From contig JAEWBD010000370.1 in NCBI GenBank assembly GCA_023391315.1, positions 1-20,184 on the forward strand: a DNA stretch of 20,184 nucleotides, written 5' to 3'. The notes under the pieces were generated by a model that saw only the letters and a list, made by a program, of their open reading frames with translations, ran no database searches and was not told where the DNA came from. Source of the DNA: Bacteroidota bacterium (GTDB taxonomy: Bacteria; Bacteroidota; Bacteroidia; Chitinophagales; Chitinophagaceae). Position numbers and translations under genes: made by a program. Of the stretch, positions 6,345-15,021 are shown piece by piece. The first letter of the stretch is position 1. Each line of letters opens with the position of its first letter.

Positions 6345-7275
6345 ACTCAACTTCTTTGAGCACTTCGGCAATCCGCCCGTACGTTTCTTCATCACCCAGT
6401 TCCTGCGGTACAAACTTTTCACCAATTACCGTTTCGTATAATTCAATATAGCGTTGCGAAATGGTATTCACCCAGTCTTCACTCATTTCAGGTACGGTTT
6501 GTCCTTCCTTGCCCATAAAATTATTTTCAATCAGCCATTCACGCACAAACTCTTTGCTAAGCTGTTTCTGCCGTTCCCCTTTGCGCTGGCGGTCCTCAAA
6601 ACCATCAGCATAAAAATACCTTGAACTGTCCGGCGTGTGCACTTCATCCATTAAATAGATTTCATTGCCAAGCTTGCCAAATTCATATTTGGTATCAGCG
6701 AGAATTAAACCATGTTTGGCTGCAATTTCTTTGCCGCGTGCAAACAGTTTTAATGCATAATTGCTCAATATTTTCCATTCATCTTTTGTGGCAATGCCGC
6801 CGGCAACAATGCCATCCGGATCAATATCTTCATCATGCCCGGCATCGGCCTTGGTGCTTGGCGTAATTATGGGTTCGGGAAAGAAATCATTTTCTTTCAA
6901 ACCCTCCGGCATTAATGCACCGCATAAGATGCGTTTATCGCTTTTATAAGTACGCCAGGCATGGCCAACCAGGTTACCGCGTACTACCATTTCAACCTTG
7001 AACGGCTGGCATTTTTTACCAATGGAAACATTGGGCGCGGGCACTTTCAAAAGCCAGTTGGGGCAAATGTCTTTTGTGGCATTAAGCATATAAGCCGCAA
7101 TCTGGTTTAAAACCTGCCCTTTATAGGGAATTGGCCTGGGCAGAATAACATCAAAAGCGGAAATGCGGTTACTGGCAATCATTACCAGTATATCACTATT
7201 TATTGTGTAAACATCCCGCACCTTGCCGCTATAAAAACCGGTCTGGCCTTCAAATTCAAATTGTTGTTTTTTCAT
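6343..7275 (-). CDS. purC: Phosphoribosylaminoimidazole-succinocarboxamide synthase (SAICAR synthetase)
   Basis: A 310-residue cytosolic enzyme of de novo purine synthesis that joins CAIR and aspartate with ATP to give SAICAR. Family landmarks are the N-terminal GKVRDVY, SNRISAFDVILP, the VVRGNLVGHAWRTY signature, ITPSTKADAGHDEDI, and LADTKYEFG with MDEVHTPDSSR near the C-terminal third. It is longer than the roughly 240-residue E. coli enzyme, matching the long form common in Bacteroidota and eukaryotes. ATG 7275 is supported by a promoter with both elements just upstream, leaving almost no leader. No other pur genes are adjacent, so the pathway genes are dispersed. It is convergent with trhO and divergent from the TonB-dependent receptor. 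Confidence 0.96.
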   Translation of the reverse strand: MKKQQFEFEGQTGFYSGKVRDVYTINSDILVMIASNRISAFDVILPRPIPYKGQVLNQIAAYMLNATKDICPNWLLKVPAPNVSIGKKCQPFKVEMVVRGNLVGHAWRTYKSDKRILCGALMPEGLKENDFFPEPIITPSTKADAGHDEDIDPDGIVAGGIATKDEWKILSNYALKLFARGKEIAAKHGLILADTKYEFGKLGNEIYLMDEVHTPDSSRYFYADGFEDRQRKGERQKQLSKEFVREWLIENNFMGKEGQTVPEMSEDWVNTISQRYIELYETVIGEKFVPQELGDEETYGRIAEVLKEVE

Positions 7276-7282
7276 ATAAATA

Positions 7283-7313
7283 CAAACCTACAAGAGATGT
7301 GGAAGCGCACAAA
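7283..7313 (-). promoter_or_regulatory. purC promoter: TTTG - 19 nt - TAGGTTTG
   Basis: The best promoter in the window: minus-strand -33 element TTTG (7313-7310) and exact -7 element TAGGTTTG (7290-7283), 19 nt apart as expected for the Bacteroidota housekeeping sigma factor. The box ends 7 nt before the purC ATG, so the leader would be only a few bases. Confidence 0.65.
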
Positions 7314-7426
7314 ATGATTCAGAAAAAATAATCTAACTTCATTAACTAAATTATACCTATAATTTGGTGTATTAATATTTCGATTGTTTGTAACAAGTGT
7401 TATTATTGTATTGCTAAAACTTTTCT

Positions 7427-10294
7427 ATGCAAAAGAAACTGCCTCTCTTGCTCTTTATCATTTTCTGTATTATAAATGCTAACCAGGTTTTTGCTCAACA
7501 GCCAACCATAATTACAGGAAATATTAAGAACAGCACCACAAAAGAAAACCTGGCTGCCATATCAATTATTGTTAAAGGCACCGGCGACGGTACTTATACC
7601 GATGAAAAAGGAAATTTCAGGCTTGTAACTGCACAAAAGCCGCCTTTTGTAATAACAATATCTTCTATTGGCTATGCCGAAAAAGACGTGAATGTTGAAA
7701 CCAACAACCAGGTTATAAATGCGGAGCTTGAACCAAGTTTTGCCCTGGGGCAGGAAATTGTAGTGGCTGCTTCAAGACTGCCCGAACGCATACTTGAATC
7801 GCCGGTAACGATTGAACGTGTGAGCGCCACGGCTATCCGCAATGCACCCGGCCCCAATTATTATGATGCATTAAATAATTTAAAAGGCGTTGATGTAACG
7901 ACATCAAGTTATACATTCAAAACAATTTCAACACGCGGTTTTAATGGCAGCGGTAACCTCAGGCTTAATCAATTGGTAGATGGAATGGACAATTCAGCGC
8001 CTGCTTTAAATTTTTCTGTTGGTAATGTAATAGGCCTTACCGATTTGGATGTTGATAATATGGAATTGCTTTCCGGAGCGTCTTCTGCCTTATACGGTTC
8101 CGGCGGCATGAACGGCACATTACTTATTTCAAGTAAAGACCCATTTAAATACCAGGGGTTCAGCGCCGAAGTAAAAGAAGGCATCATGCATATAAATGAT
8201 TACCGGCATAAAGCTTCGTCTTTTCATGATATTGCTATAAGATGGGGCAAGAAAGTGTCTGATAAATTTGCCTTCAAGATCAGCGCTGAATATATGAAGG
8301 CTGATGACTGGCGTGCAGATGATTCCACCAATCTCGAACGTAATAATGTGCTGAGCAAAATAAAATCCGGTACAAGGGCAACTGATCCTAATTATGATGG
8401 TGTGAATGTATATGGCGATGAAGCAAGCGCAGGTTTAAAAAGCCTCGCACAAGTGGCAATAGCCCAGGCCAATTTACCTCAATCTGCAACAGATTACATG
8501 GATTATTTAATCGGGACCGGCCAAAGTTATGAACAGATACAGCAAACTCTTGCAGCAGATCCTTCAACCGCTCCTCTTAATCAAATACTACCTTTTTACA
8601 TGGGGTATAAAACAGACATATATGGCACGCAACAAGCCAGCCGGACGGGATATAATGAAGAAGATTTGGTGAATTATAATGCTCACAATTTTAAAGTTTC
8701 GGGTGGGTTATATTATAAAATTATCAGCAGCACCGAGGCTTCTTTAACCGGGAACTGGGGATTGGGAACAACTGTATATACCGGCGCTGACAGGTATTCA
8801 TTAAAGAACTTTAGCATCGGCCAGTATAAACTTGAAGTAAATAATCCAAACTGGTTTATAAGAGCTTATACCACGCAGGAAAATTCCGGCGATTCTTACG
8901 CCAGCACCCTGGCAGCCCTTGGTGTAAACCGGGCGTGGAAAGCCGATGGTGATTGGTTTGGTCAATACGGCTTTGTGTATTCTGATGCAACTTTAAAGGG
9001 CGCTACCATGCAACAGGCAGATGCTGCAGCGAGGGCCTATGCTGATGCAGGAAGATATATGCCGGGTTCGTCCGAATTCAACACGGCTTTTAAAAACTCA
9101 ACTACAACTTCAATTAGTGAGGGCGGCTCGCAATTTGCTGATAAATCAAGCCTCTACCAGTTTTCAGGCCAGTATAATTTTTCACGGTTTGTAAAGGTTA
9201 TTGATGTGCTGGCCGGGGCAAGTTACCGCTGGTATCATCTCAATTCCAACAATACAATTTTTTATGAACCCGATGGCCCCATCAATATCAGCGAATATGG
9301 CGCATACGTTCAACTGCAAAAAGAAATAGTGAAAGATGTGTTGAAATTAACCGCTTCAGGGCGCTATGATAAAAATGAAAACTTCAAAGGACGTTTTACG
9401 CCAAGGTTTACAGCAACTGTAACACCGGCAAAAGATCATGTTATCCGCCTTTCCTATCAGCAGGCTTACCGCTTTCCCAATAACCAGGATCAGTGGATAA
9501 ACCTGCAAACGCCAGGTACTGTTTTAATAGGATGTTTACCTGTATTTAATACGCTTTACAATTTTAGCGGCAACCCGGTTTATACGGCAACCAGCGTGGC
9601 AGCATACAGAAGCGCTTTAGATCCTTCAAAACTTGTGCAGGCCGAATTTAAAAAGGCAAAGCCGGAAACCATGGAGTCTTATGAAATTGGTTACCGCGGC
9701 ATAATAAACAATGTTTTTTTAATTGATGCTTATTACTATTTCAGCAGGTATAAAGACTTTATTGCGCGCCAAGCTGTAGCAAGAGGCGCCAGCGGCAACC
9801 CTGAAACGTCTGTTGCAGAACTGGCCAGCCCTTTTACCAGCACTAACTATGCATTTGTGGTTAACACAAGCACGCCTGTAAAAGCAAACGGCTGGGGCGT
9901 AAGCCTGCAATACCGCATTGGTAAAACTTATGCAGTTACCGGTAATGTTTATAGCGATCAGTTAAGCGATGTACAGGAAGGCCTTGTTACTTTTTTCAAT
10001 ACGCCCAAAACACGTTTTAATCTCGGCTTCTCCAGTTCAAATGCCTATAAGGGCGTAGGATTTAACGTAATTTATAAATGGCAGGACAAGGTTAGCTGGG
10101 AAGGGACTTTTGGTTCCGGCACCATACCAGCCTTTGGCACACTGGATGCACAGGTGAGTTATAACTTTACCAAACAAAAAGTTCTTGTTAAAATTGGCGG
10201 CACTAACATAACAAATCATTATTATCGCAATGCATTTGGTAACCCATATATCGGTGCCTTGTATTATGCAAGCATCGGTTACAATGTTTTTTAG
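7427..10294 (+). CDS. TonB-dependent outer-membrane receptor with CarboxypepD_reg-like domain
   Basis: A 955-residue outer-membrane transporter powered by TonB-ExbBD. Residues 1-23 are a signal peptide ending in VFAQ. Then comes a carboxypeptidase-regulatory-like beta-sandwich (about 27-105: ITGNIKNSTTKENLAAISI to the SSIGYAEKDV strand), the plug (about 115-240, with STRGFNG, QLVDGMDN and the conserved LLSGASSALYGSGGMNGTL), and a long 22-strand-type barrel that ends in an aromatic residue (YASIGYNVF). No SusD-like lipoprotein or glycan-degrading gene is adjacent, so this is not a polysaccharide utilisation locus; substrate is unknown. The nearest promoter-like sequence is imperfect (TATAATTTG at 7358-7366, one base longer than consensus). 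A strong terminator follows, so the gene is monocistronic. Confidence 0.93.
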   Translation: MQKKLPLLLFIIFCIINANQVFAQQPTIITGNIKNSTTKENLAAISIIVKGTGDGTYTDEKGNFRLVTAQKPPFVITISSIGYAEKDVNVETNNQVINAELEPSFALGQEIVVAASRLPERILESPVTIERVSATAIRNAPGPNYYDALNNLKGVDVTTSSYTFKTISTRGFNGSGNLRLNQLVDGMDNSAPALNFSVGNVIGLTDLDVDNMELLSGASSALYGSGGMNGTLLISSKDPFKYQGFSAEVKEGIMHINDYRHKASSFHDIAIRWGKKVSDKFAFKISAEYMKADDWRADDSTNLERNNVLSKIKSGTRATDPNYDGVNVYGDEASAGLKSLAQVAIAQANLPQSATDYMDYLIGTGQSYEQIQQTLAADPSTAPLNQILPFYMGYKTDIYGTQQASRTGYNEEDLVNYNAHNFKVSGGLYYKIISSTEASLTGNWGLGTTVYTGADRYSLKNFSIGQYKLEVNNPNWFIRAYTTQENSGDSYASTLAALGVNRAWKADGDWFGQYGFVYSDATLKGATMQQADAAARAYADAGRYMPGSSEFNTAFKNSTTTSISEGGSQFADKSSLYQFSGQYNFSRFVKVIDVLAGASYRWYHLNSNNTIFYEPDGPINISEYGAYVQLQKEIVKDVLKLTASGRYDKNENFKGRFTPRFTATVTPAKDHVIRLSYQQAYRFPNNQDQWINLQTPGTVLIGCLPVFNTLYNFSGNPVYTATSVAAYRSALDPSKLVQAEFKKAKPETMESYEIGYRGIINNVFLIDAYYYFSRYKDFIARQAVARGASGNPETSVAELASPFTSTNYAFVVNTSTPVKANGWGVSLQYRIGKTYAVTGNVYSDQLSDVQEGLVTFFNTPKTRFNLGFSSSNAYKGVGFNVIYKWQDKVSWEGTFGSGTIPAFGTLDAQVSYNFTKQKVLVKIGGTNITNHYYRNAFGNPYIGALYYASIGYNVF

Positions 10295-10310
10295 TTATTA
10301 AATGTTTAGC

Positions 10311-10343
10311 AGAACCCCTGTTTCACACAGGGGTTTTTTATTT
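10311..10343 (+). terminator. Intrinsic terminator of the TonB-dependent receptor gene
   Basis: AACCCCTGT (10313-10321) pairs perfectly with ACAGGGGTT (10327-10335) around the loop TTCAC, followed by TTTTTTATTT. It begins 17 nt after the stop codon. GC-rich stem plus T-tract is a textbook intrinsic terminator on the plus strand. Confidence 0.92.
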
Positions 10344-10395
10344 GAGTTCCTTAGGAGAAAATAACAAATACCTTATATACGAGGGCTTAAAACTG

Positions 10396-10413
10396 TTCAC
10401 CTTTAAAGGTGAA
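10396..10413 (-). terminator. Perfect 18 bp palindrome directly after the LytTR regulator stop codon
   Basis: TTCACCTTTAAAGGTGAA is its own reverse complement and begins at the base after the stop codon of the leftward regulator gene. It can form a 7 bp stem with loop TTAA, followed on the minus strand by CAGTTTTAAG. The T-tract is short, so either a modest terminator or a dimeric protein site. Confidence 0.45.
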
Positions 10414-11166
10414 TTAATCCTTTTTTAATCCCAGCCGCTGCAGCAATATATCCTTTTTTGATTTTGATATTATCAGCTTTTCACCGTTATCAATCATCAC
10501 ATAACCGCCATCAGAACGGATAAGATTAGTAATATGATGCACGTTTACAATTATTGAATGATGAATGCGTTGAAAAACATCTTCAGGTAACATTTCCTCA
10601 ATATCCCCAAGCGCCCTTGAAACAAGCAATTTTTTATTGCCGGTAAGATGAATGGTTGTATAAGCGCCCTCCGCGTGACAGTATAAAATATCCTCTGCAG
10701 GAATAAATTCATAGCCATCCCTTTGAGGAAAAGCAATTTTTTGACGTTGCGAAGGCTGCTTTATATTATGCAATAAATTTTCAATATTTATTGCGCCTTC
10801 TGAAGCAAGAATTTTCTCTTCGGCTTTTTTTATCGCAGTTTTTAAATCATTTATATCAACAGGCTTTAATAAATAATCTACAGCGCTTATGCGAAATGCC
10901 CGCGCTGCAAACTTATCATGCGCTGTAGTAAATATGATGCAAAAGTCAATGTGATCAAGCAATTCCAGCATTTCAAACCCATTCATCCAGGGCATTTCCA
11001 CGTCAAGGAAAATAAGGCGTGGCTTATATTTTTTAATGGCGAAAATTCCTTCTTTGGCTGAGGTGCATGTTGCCGATACTTCAACATTACCACAATATTT
11101 ATCTATATCAGTTTTAAGTGCATCAATACAATACTGTTCATCGTCTATAATAATTGATTTTATCAT
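10414..11166 (-). CDS. LytTR-family response regulator
   Basis: A 250-residue two-component response regulator. The receiver domain (1-125) has the acidic pair Asp8-Asp9, phospho-acceptor Asp55 in LIFLDVEMP, Thr80-Thr81 in FTTAHD and Lys101 in LLKPVD. The LytTR DNA-binding domain (about 145-247) shows the usual features, including DILYCHAEGAYTTIHL, the VSRALGDIEEMLP segment and FQRIHHSIIVNVHHI. LytTR proteins bind pairs of short direct repeats near target promoters. It lies downstream of, and in the same direction as, the propeller sensor kinase, separated by 155 bp. That gap contains a LytTR-type box, suggesting self-regulation. Its likely partner is that kinase. Confidence 0.95.
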   Translation of the reverse strand: MIKSIIIDDEQYCIDALKTDIDKYCGNVEVSATCTSAKEGIFAIKKYKPRLIFLDVEMPWMNGFEMLELLDHIDFCIIFTTAHDKFAARAFRISAVDYLLKPVDINDLKTAIKKAEEKILASEGAINIENLLHNIKQPSQRQKIAFPQRDGYEFIPAEDILYCHAEGAYTTIHLTGNKKLLVSRALGDIEEMLPEDVFQRIHHSIIVNVHHITNLIRSDGGYVMIDNGEKLIISKSKKDILLQRLGLKKD

Positions 11167-11259
11167 TTAATAACCGTTACAGGTTTCATATAAAGTCCAT
11201 AATGTCAGCTTCCATATTCTCAAAATAATGAATTGAGCTTAATCTTAACCAGCTTACAT

Positions 11260-11286
11260 AACAAACATGCATACTGAATTAACTGT
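11260..11286 (-). promoter_or_regulatory. Candidate LytTR box upstream of the response regulator gene
   Basis: Minus-strand ACAGTTAAT (11286-11278) fits the published LytTR half-site [TA][AC][CA]GTTN[AG][TG] at all positions. A second GTT core in TTTGTTATG lies exactly 21 bp further on (GTT at 11262-11260), the two-turn spacing of LytTR repeats, but fits the consensus at only 6 of 9 positions. Placed 90-120 bp before the ATG at 11166. CTGAATT is also repeated at 21 bp (11274, 11295). Confidence 0.35.
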
Positions 11287-11321
11287 TCATCAGCCTGAAT
11301 TGATAATTGTGCCTGTTTACA

Positions 11322-14300
11322 TTAATATTCATTGAAATTAAGTACCACAGTGGTGCCACATGGTATGTTATTTTCATCCAGTTTATCAATTATTTTCAGC
11401 TTTGCTTTTTTCTCGTTAAGAAGGTTATCCAGGTTTAGCCGTGCCTGGGTTAAGCGCACACCTTTTGATTCATGTATTGAAGATTGCGATTTAAAACTAT
11501 TTTGCCGTGCTACTTCCCTTCCTATACCATCATCATCGATTATGCAGCAGATTATGTGATCGGTTGCGTCGATAGTTACAGTTAGCATTCCGCTGCCACT
11601 TTTAAGCATAATACCATGCCATATTGCATTCTCTATAAATGGCTGAATAATGAGTGCCGGCACCATTACAGATTTTAAATCTATATTCTCATTAATGTTG
11701 AAAGCATAAGAAAATTTATCTCCAAAACGCATGCTTTCAAGCTGAACATACAAGCGGCAAGTTTCTAACTCATCATGTAAGCTTATGTCTCTCTTATCTG
11801 AATTTTGAAATACAATGCGTATAAGTTTTGAAAAGGTGGTAAGATAAAGTATAGCTTTTTCGTTTTCATTTTTTTGTATAAGCGACTTGATCGAGTTCAT
11901 GCAGTTAAAAACAAAATGCGGGTTCATTTGTGCACGAAGTGCTTTTGCCTCCAGTTCCAACAATTCTTTTTGATATTTAGCTTTCAGTTGCTCTTGTTTT
12001 CGCACAGAAGTAATGCGCCATTGCACAAATAAAGTAACTGCCGATATAATTGTAATCGCGATTAAAAATGTAAACACACCTGTTTGCCACCATGCCGGTT
12101 GTATAGTGATGGAAAGCCTCACACCATCTGCGCTCCATTGGCCATCCGCATTTTTTACATCGGCATAAAAAAAATAATTGCCGGGTTTAAGGTTGTTATA
12201 ATGTATGGCGCGATCTAAATAATTTGCATAAACCCACGTTCTATTTATTCCTTCCATTTTATAACGGTATTCCAATCTTTCCGGCTGGTCATACTCTGTG
12301 GAGGAAAAAGTTAGCGTAATAAAATTTTGATTGTGCTTTAAAGTAAGGCTATGCAAAAAAGCAGGTAAACTATCTGTTTTCATAGCCTGATCAAAAATTT
12401 GTATCCGCGATAAATAACACTTTCTTGCAGGCCTGTTGTTTATGATAGTGCTTAAAGCTATAGTATGCAAATAATCAACGGCGCCTATAAAAAGCTGGTT
12501 GTTTACACAGGTAATTCCAGAATTAAAAACGCTGATTAACCCGTCACTTAATCCAAATTTATATTGCCGGTTATGTATATAATCAATTAATAACACACCT
12601 GCAGAATTCAACACACAAACAACTCCCTGGTCATTAATATTGCATAGCTGAATGGGGTAAACATCTTTTTCAAACGGAATTTGTTTTATGAGATTCAGAT
12701 TTTTAGTTTCATAAATTTTTATACCTGACAATGAAGCAACCCAAAGATTATTCATGTCATCAAGAAGGTACCAACACATATTAAAAAAGTGCTGAAAGGG
12801 TTTTTCCTGTTCGGTTTCTGTAATTATTTTTCTTGCAGTTTTTGTAAGCAGATTAAACTGAAAAACGGTTCTGTTATAACAGAAGTAGGCGAATTCTTCC
12901 TTTTTATCTACTTGAATAATATCAATAATTTTATCTGCCTGGTTTCTACCCGATGTATCTTTTAAAACTGCCGCAGGCAATAAAATTGAGTCGCAGTTCA
13001 ATTGCTTACTATTGATAACATATATTGCTTTACTTGATGGATTTGAAGGCTGCAGATAAATATTAGCTTTTCTGAAAATAAAGTTTTGGAAACGCAATTG
13101 CTTAAAGTTTATTGCAGGATTGACTTTTGGAACTACAATCTTTTTAGAACTAATATCATAAACCCACAATGAAGAGCCGCATAACCATAACCGGCCATCT
13201 TCATCCAGTGCCATGTCAAAAGCATTTATTTCCTTTTCTGCATTGCTAATAATTTTCTGTGAAGTTCCTGTGCCTATTTGTATACTTCTTGCCAACTCGT
13301 TGTTTATTACATGATATTTCTGTTCTATTGGCAGCGTGCGCACAAGCTGCATATTCGTATCTAAAACAAATACTTCGTTTCTTGTATCAAAGGCTACATA
13401 ATAACATTTATTCCTGCTATCCCATATAGCCGTTTTAAAAACATTCTCCAGGTTATTTACGGCTTTTGAAGGAGGCAGCTTAAACGTTTTTAACTGGTTT
13501 GCGGTATGCTTTGCCAGGTAAAGCTGGTAAAAAATAAGGCTCCATACATTTTTGCTACTATCAGTAATAAAATGCCTTAATTGTATAGCGGGCAATTTAT
13601 CATTGACTTCAGCGGTAAAATAATATTTGTGCGTTTTTGTATTAAATGTACCTGGTAATTTATCATCTTCTGAAACGTAATATTCGTCCGCATTTTTACG
13701 CTGAAAAAAAATAATATTAAGATGCTTATGCAAACCACCTTTTTTATCCCTATATGGAAACATTGTATAAATGCCTGTTCTTTTATCATAGCACCCCATA
13801 CCTGAATTAGGTGTAATAAACCAGATAGTATCAATAGCTTCATCAATACCTATTATTTCTTTATCAAATCCGGTTGAATCTTTTGGGTTGGAGCACCGGA
13901 AAAGCCGGTTAGTCGTTTTATCAATTTTATTGAAGGAGTAAATGCCATCATTCGTTGCAAGCCATAAAACATTTTTATTGCGCATATCCCCTTCTATAGC
14001 ATAAACACTGCTTGCCCGAAACGATAAGTTGTTGGCCGATGTATAATATGTTGTTTGCTTTGTTTTACGGCTGTAATGTATAAATCCAACATTATACATA
14101 CCCATCCAAATGGAAACATCGTCGTCTATAAACGGCTGCGAAAAAGCATACGGAAAAGATATTTTCGATTTGTCTTCCTCTCTTAATTGTATATATAAAT
14201 GCGTAACCTTCCCTGTAACCGTATTTAAATATTCCTGCCCTGGTATTGTAAAAACATACAAGTTGTTACTGTCATCTAAATATAAGCGCCCCGAACTGCT

Positions 14301-14552
14301 AACATTTAAAGTTGTACTGTCTCCTTCCTCATGTTTAAACAGTGTTATATCATTTCCATCATAACTTATAACACCTTTATCAGTGGCAAACCAGAGTTTG
14401 CCGGTTTTATCAGCACATATTTTACGCAGGTTATAGTCTTTCAACAGCGGGTTGCTAACAATTTTAAATATAAGCGAATCGTATTGTGGAAATAAAGAAA
14501 TACCATGCAGGTGGAAACAGGAGAGAATTAATATGGTTTTGAAAAATTTCAA
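11322..14552 (-). CDS. Periplasmic-propeller sensor histidine kinase (Reg_prop repeats, Y_Y_Y, LytS-type kinase)
   Basis: A 1076-residue one-pass sensor kinase. A signal peptide (about 1-22) is followed by a large periplasmic region with two-component-regulator propeller repeats (KLWFATDKGVISYDG, VLWLATNDGIYSFNK, RLWLCGSSLWVYD, NLWVASLSGIKIYE), a Y_Y_Y domain (about 759-817), one membrane helix (824-845), a short coiled linker, and a LytS-type kinase core: His879 in AQMNPHFVFN, N box PFIENAIWHG (971-980) and G box DDDGIG (1006-1011). No receiver or AraC domain is fused, so signal passes to the separate LytTR regulator downstream. The only usable start is a TTG at 14552, because an in-frame stop lies 9 nt upstream and no ATG occurs near the signal peptide. 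That TTG is inside a perfect inverted repeat. The ligand is unknown. Confidence 0.92.
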   Translation of the reverse strand: MKFFKTILILSCFHLHGISLFPQYDSLIFKIVSNPLLKDYNLRKICADKTGKLWFATDKGVISYDGNDITLFKHEEGDSTTLNVSSSGRLYLDDSNNLYVFTIPGQEYLNTVTGKVTHLYIQLREEDKSKISFPYAFSQPFIDDDVSIWMGMYNVGFIHYSRKTKQTTYYTSANNLSFRASSVYAIEGDMRNKNVLWLATNDGIYSFNKIDKTTNRLFRCSNPKDSTGFDKEIIGIDEAIDTIWFITPNSGMGCYDKRTGIYTMFPYRDKKGGLHKHLNIIFFQRKNADEYYVSEDDKLPGTFNTKTHKYYFTAEVNDKLPAIQLRHFITDSSKNVWSLIFYQLYLAKHTANQLKTFKLPPSKAVNNLENVFKTAIWDSRNKCYYVAFDTRNEVFVLDTNMQLVRTLPIEQKYHVINNELARSIQIGTGTSQKIISNAEKEINAFDMALDEDGRLWLCGSSLWVYDISSKKIVVPKVNPAINFKQLRFQNFIFRKANIYLQPSNPSSKAIYVINSKQLNCDSILLPAAVLKDTSGRNQADKIIDIIQVDKKEEFAYFCYNRTVFQFNLLTKTARKIITETEQEKPFQHFFNMCWYLLDDMNNLWVASLSGIKIYETKNLNLIKQIPFEKDVYPIQLCNINDQGVVCVLNSAGVLLIDYIHNRQYKFGLSDGLISVFNSGITCVNNQLFIGAVDYLHTIALSTIINNRPARKCYLSRIQIFDQAMKTDSLPAFLHSLTLKHNQNFITLTFSSTEYDQPERLEYRYKMEGINRTWVYANYLDRAIHYNNLKPGNYFFYADVKNADGQWSADGVRLSITIQPAWWQTGVFTFLIAITIISAVTLFVQWRITSVRKQEQLKAKYQKELLELEAKALRAQMNPHFVFNCMNSIKSLIQKNENEKAILYLTTFSKLIRIVFQNSDKRDISLHDELETCRLYVQLESMRFGDKFSYAFNINENIDLKSVMVPALIIQPFIENAIWHGIMLKSGSGMLTVTIDATDHIICCIIDDDGIGREVARQNSFKSQSSIHESKGVRLTQARLNLDNLLNEKKAKLKIIDKLDENNIPCGTTVVLNFNEY

Positions 14553-14555
14553 AAC
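14536..14555. repeat. Perfect inverted repeat covering the kinase TTG start codon
   Basis: GTTTTGAAA (14536-14544) and TTTCAAAAC (14547-14555) are perfect inverted copies with a 2 bp centre. Read leftward the start codon TTG (14552-14550) lies inside the first arm, so an mRNA hairpin would hide it; as DNA it could be a dimer site. Confidence 0.55.
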
Positions 14556-15021
14556 GTTAGCTTAAGTTGTTGTTAAAGCTGTAGCAGCATTATTATTTTC
14601 CAGGCTTCAAACCTATATCGTCTTTCATGGTTAGCCTTCTAAAAGGATACATCAATATTTCTAAATCAATCGAAATTTTTCTATTAGGCTACAGATGCCG
14701 CTTATAAATTTAAACATTATCCATTTAAAACACATAAAATCATTTTTTAAGTTAACTATCACACTTTCTTAATTGATATTTAGACTTTATGATTTAGCTG
14801 CCGGCTTATTTTAAGAAAATGTCCTCTGGTTAAATCAACTGCTATTATTGTTAAAAGATTATTGACTGCATTTTTATTACTCCATAATTTCCGAAAAGAT
14901 TTTTAAGATGCTTGCATTAAGCAGTTATGTCAAGCGAAAGAATAATAAAAATAACTATTAGTAACTGCCCGTATAGTTAAGCACCACCTTTTATATCAGC
15001 CCCAACTTTAAATTAAAACCT
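14553..15021. promoter_or_regulatory. Divergent regulatory region with a cluster of YAGTTA (LytTR-like) motifs
   Basis: A 469 bp AT-rich stretch between the leftward sensor kinase and the rightward surface-protein operon, with no convincing gene (a 25-codon open frame at 14695-14772 is low-complexity). YAGTTA occurs on either strand at 14753-14758 (-), 14922-14927 (+), 14952-14957 (-), 14962-14967 (-) and 14974-14979 (+); four of the five fall in 58 bp, 43-100 bp before the operon ATG. TAACTAT (14952-14958) and ATAGTTA (14973-14979) form an inverted pair offset by 21 bp. ATAGTTAAG (14973-14981) matches the LytTR half-site at 8 of 9 positions. There is no TTTG on the plus strand, so the operon lacks a standard Bacteroidota -7 box and may need an activator or another sigma factor. 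Confidence 0.45.
14608..14615 (-). promoter_or_regulatory. Candidate kinase promoter -7 box (TAGGTTTG)
   Basis: Exact TAnnTTTG on the minus strand, about 55 nt before the TTG start of the sensor kinase gene. No TTTG at -33. The leader would be about 50 nt. Confidence 0.45.

Noticed and set aside
14695..14772. 25-codon plus-strand frame in the divergent regulatory region
   Set aside because: Low-complexity Ile/Leu/Lys/Phe composition, no ribosome site, and AT-rich context make chance the best explanation.
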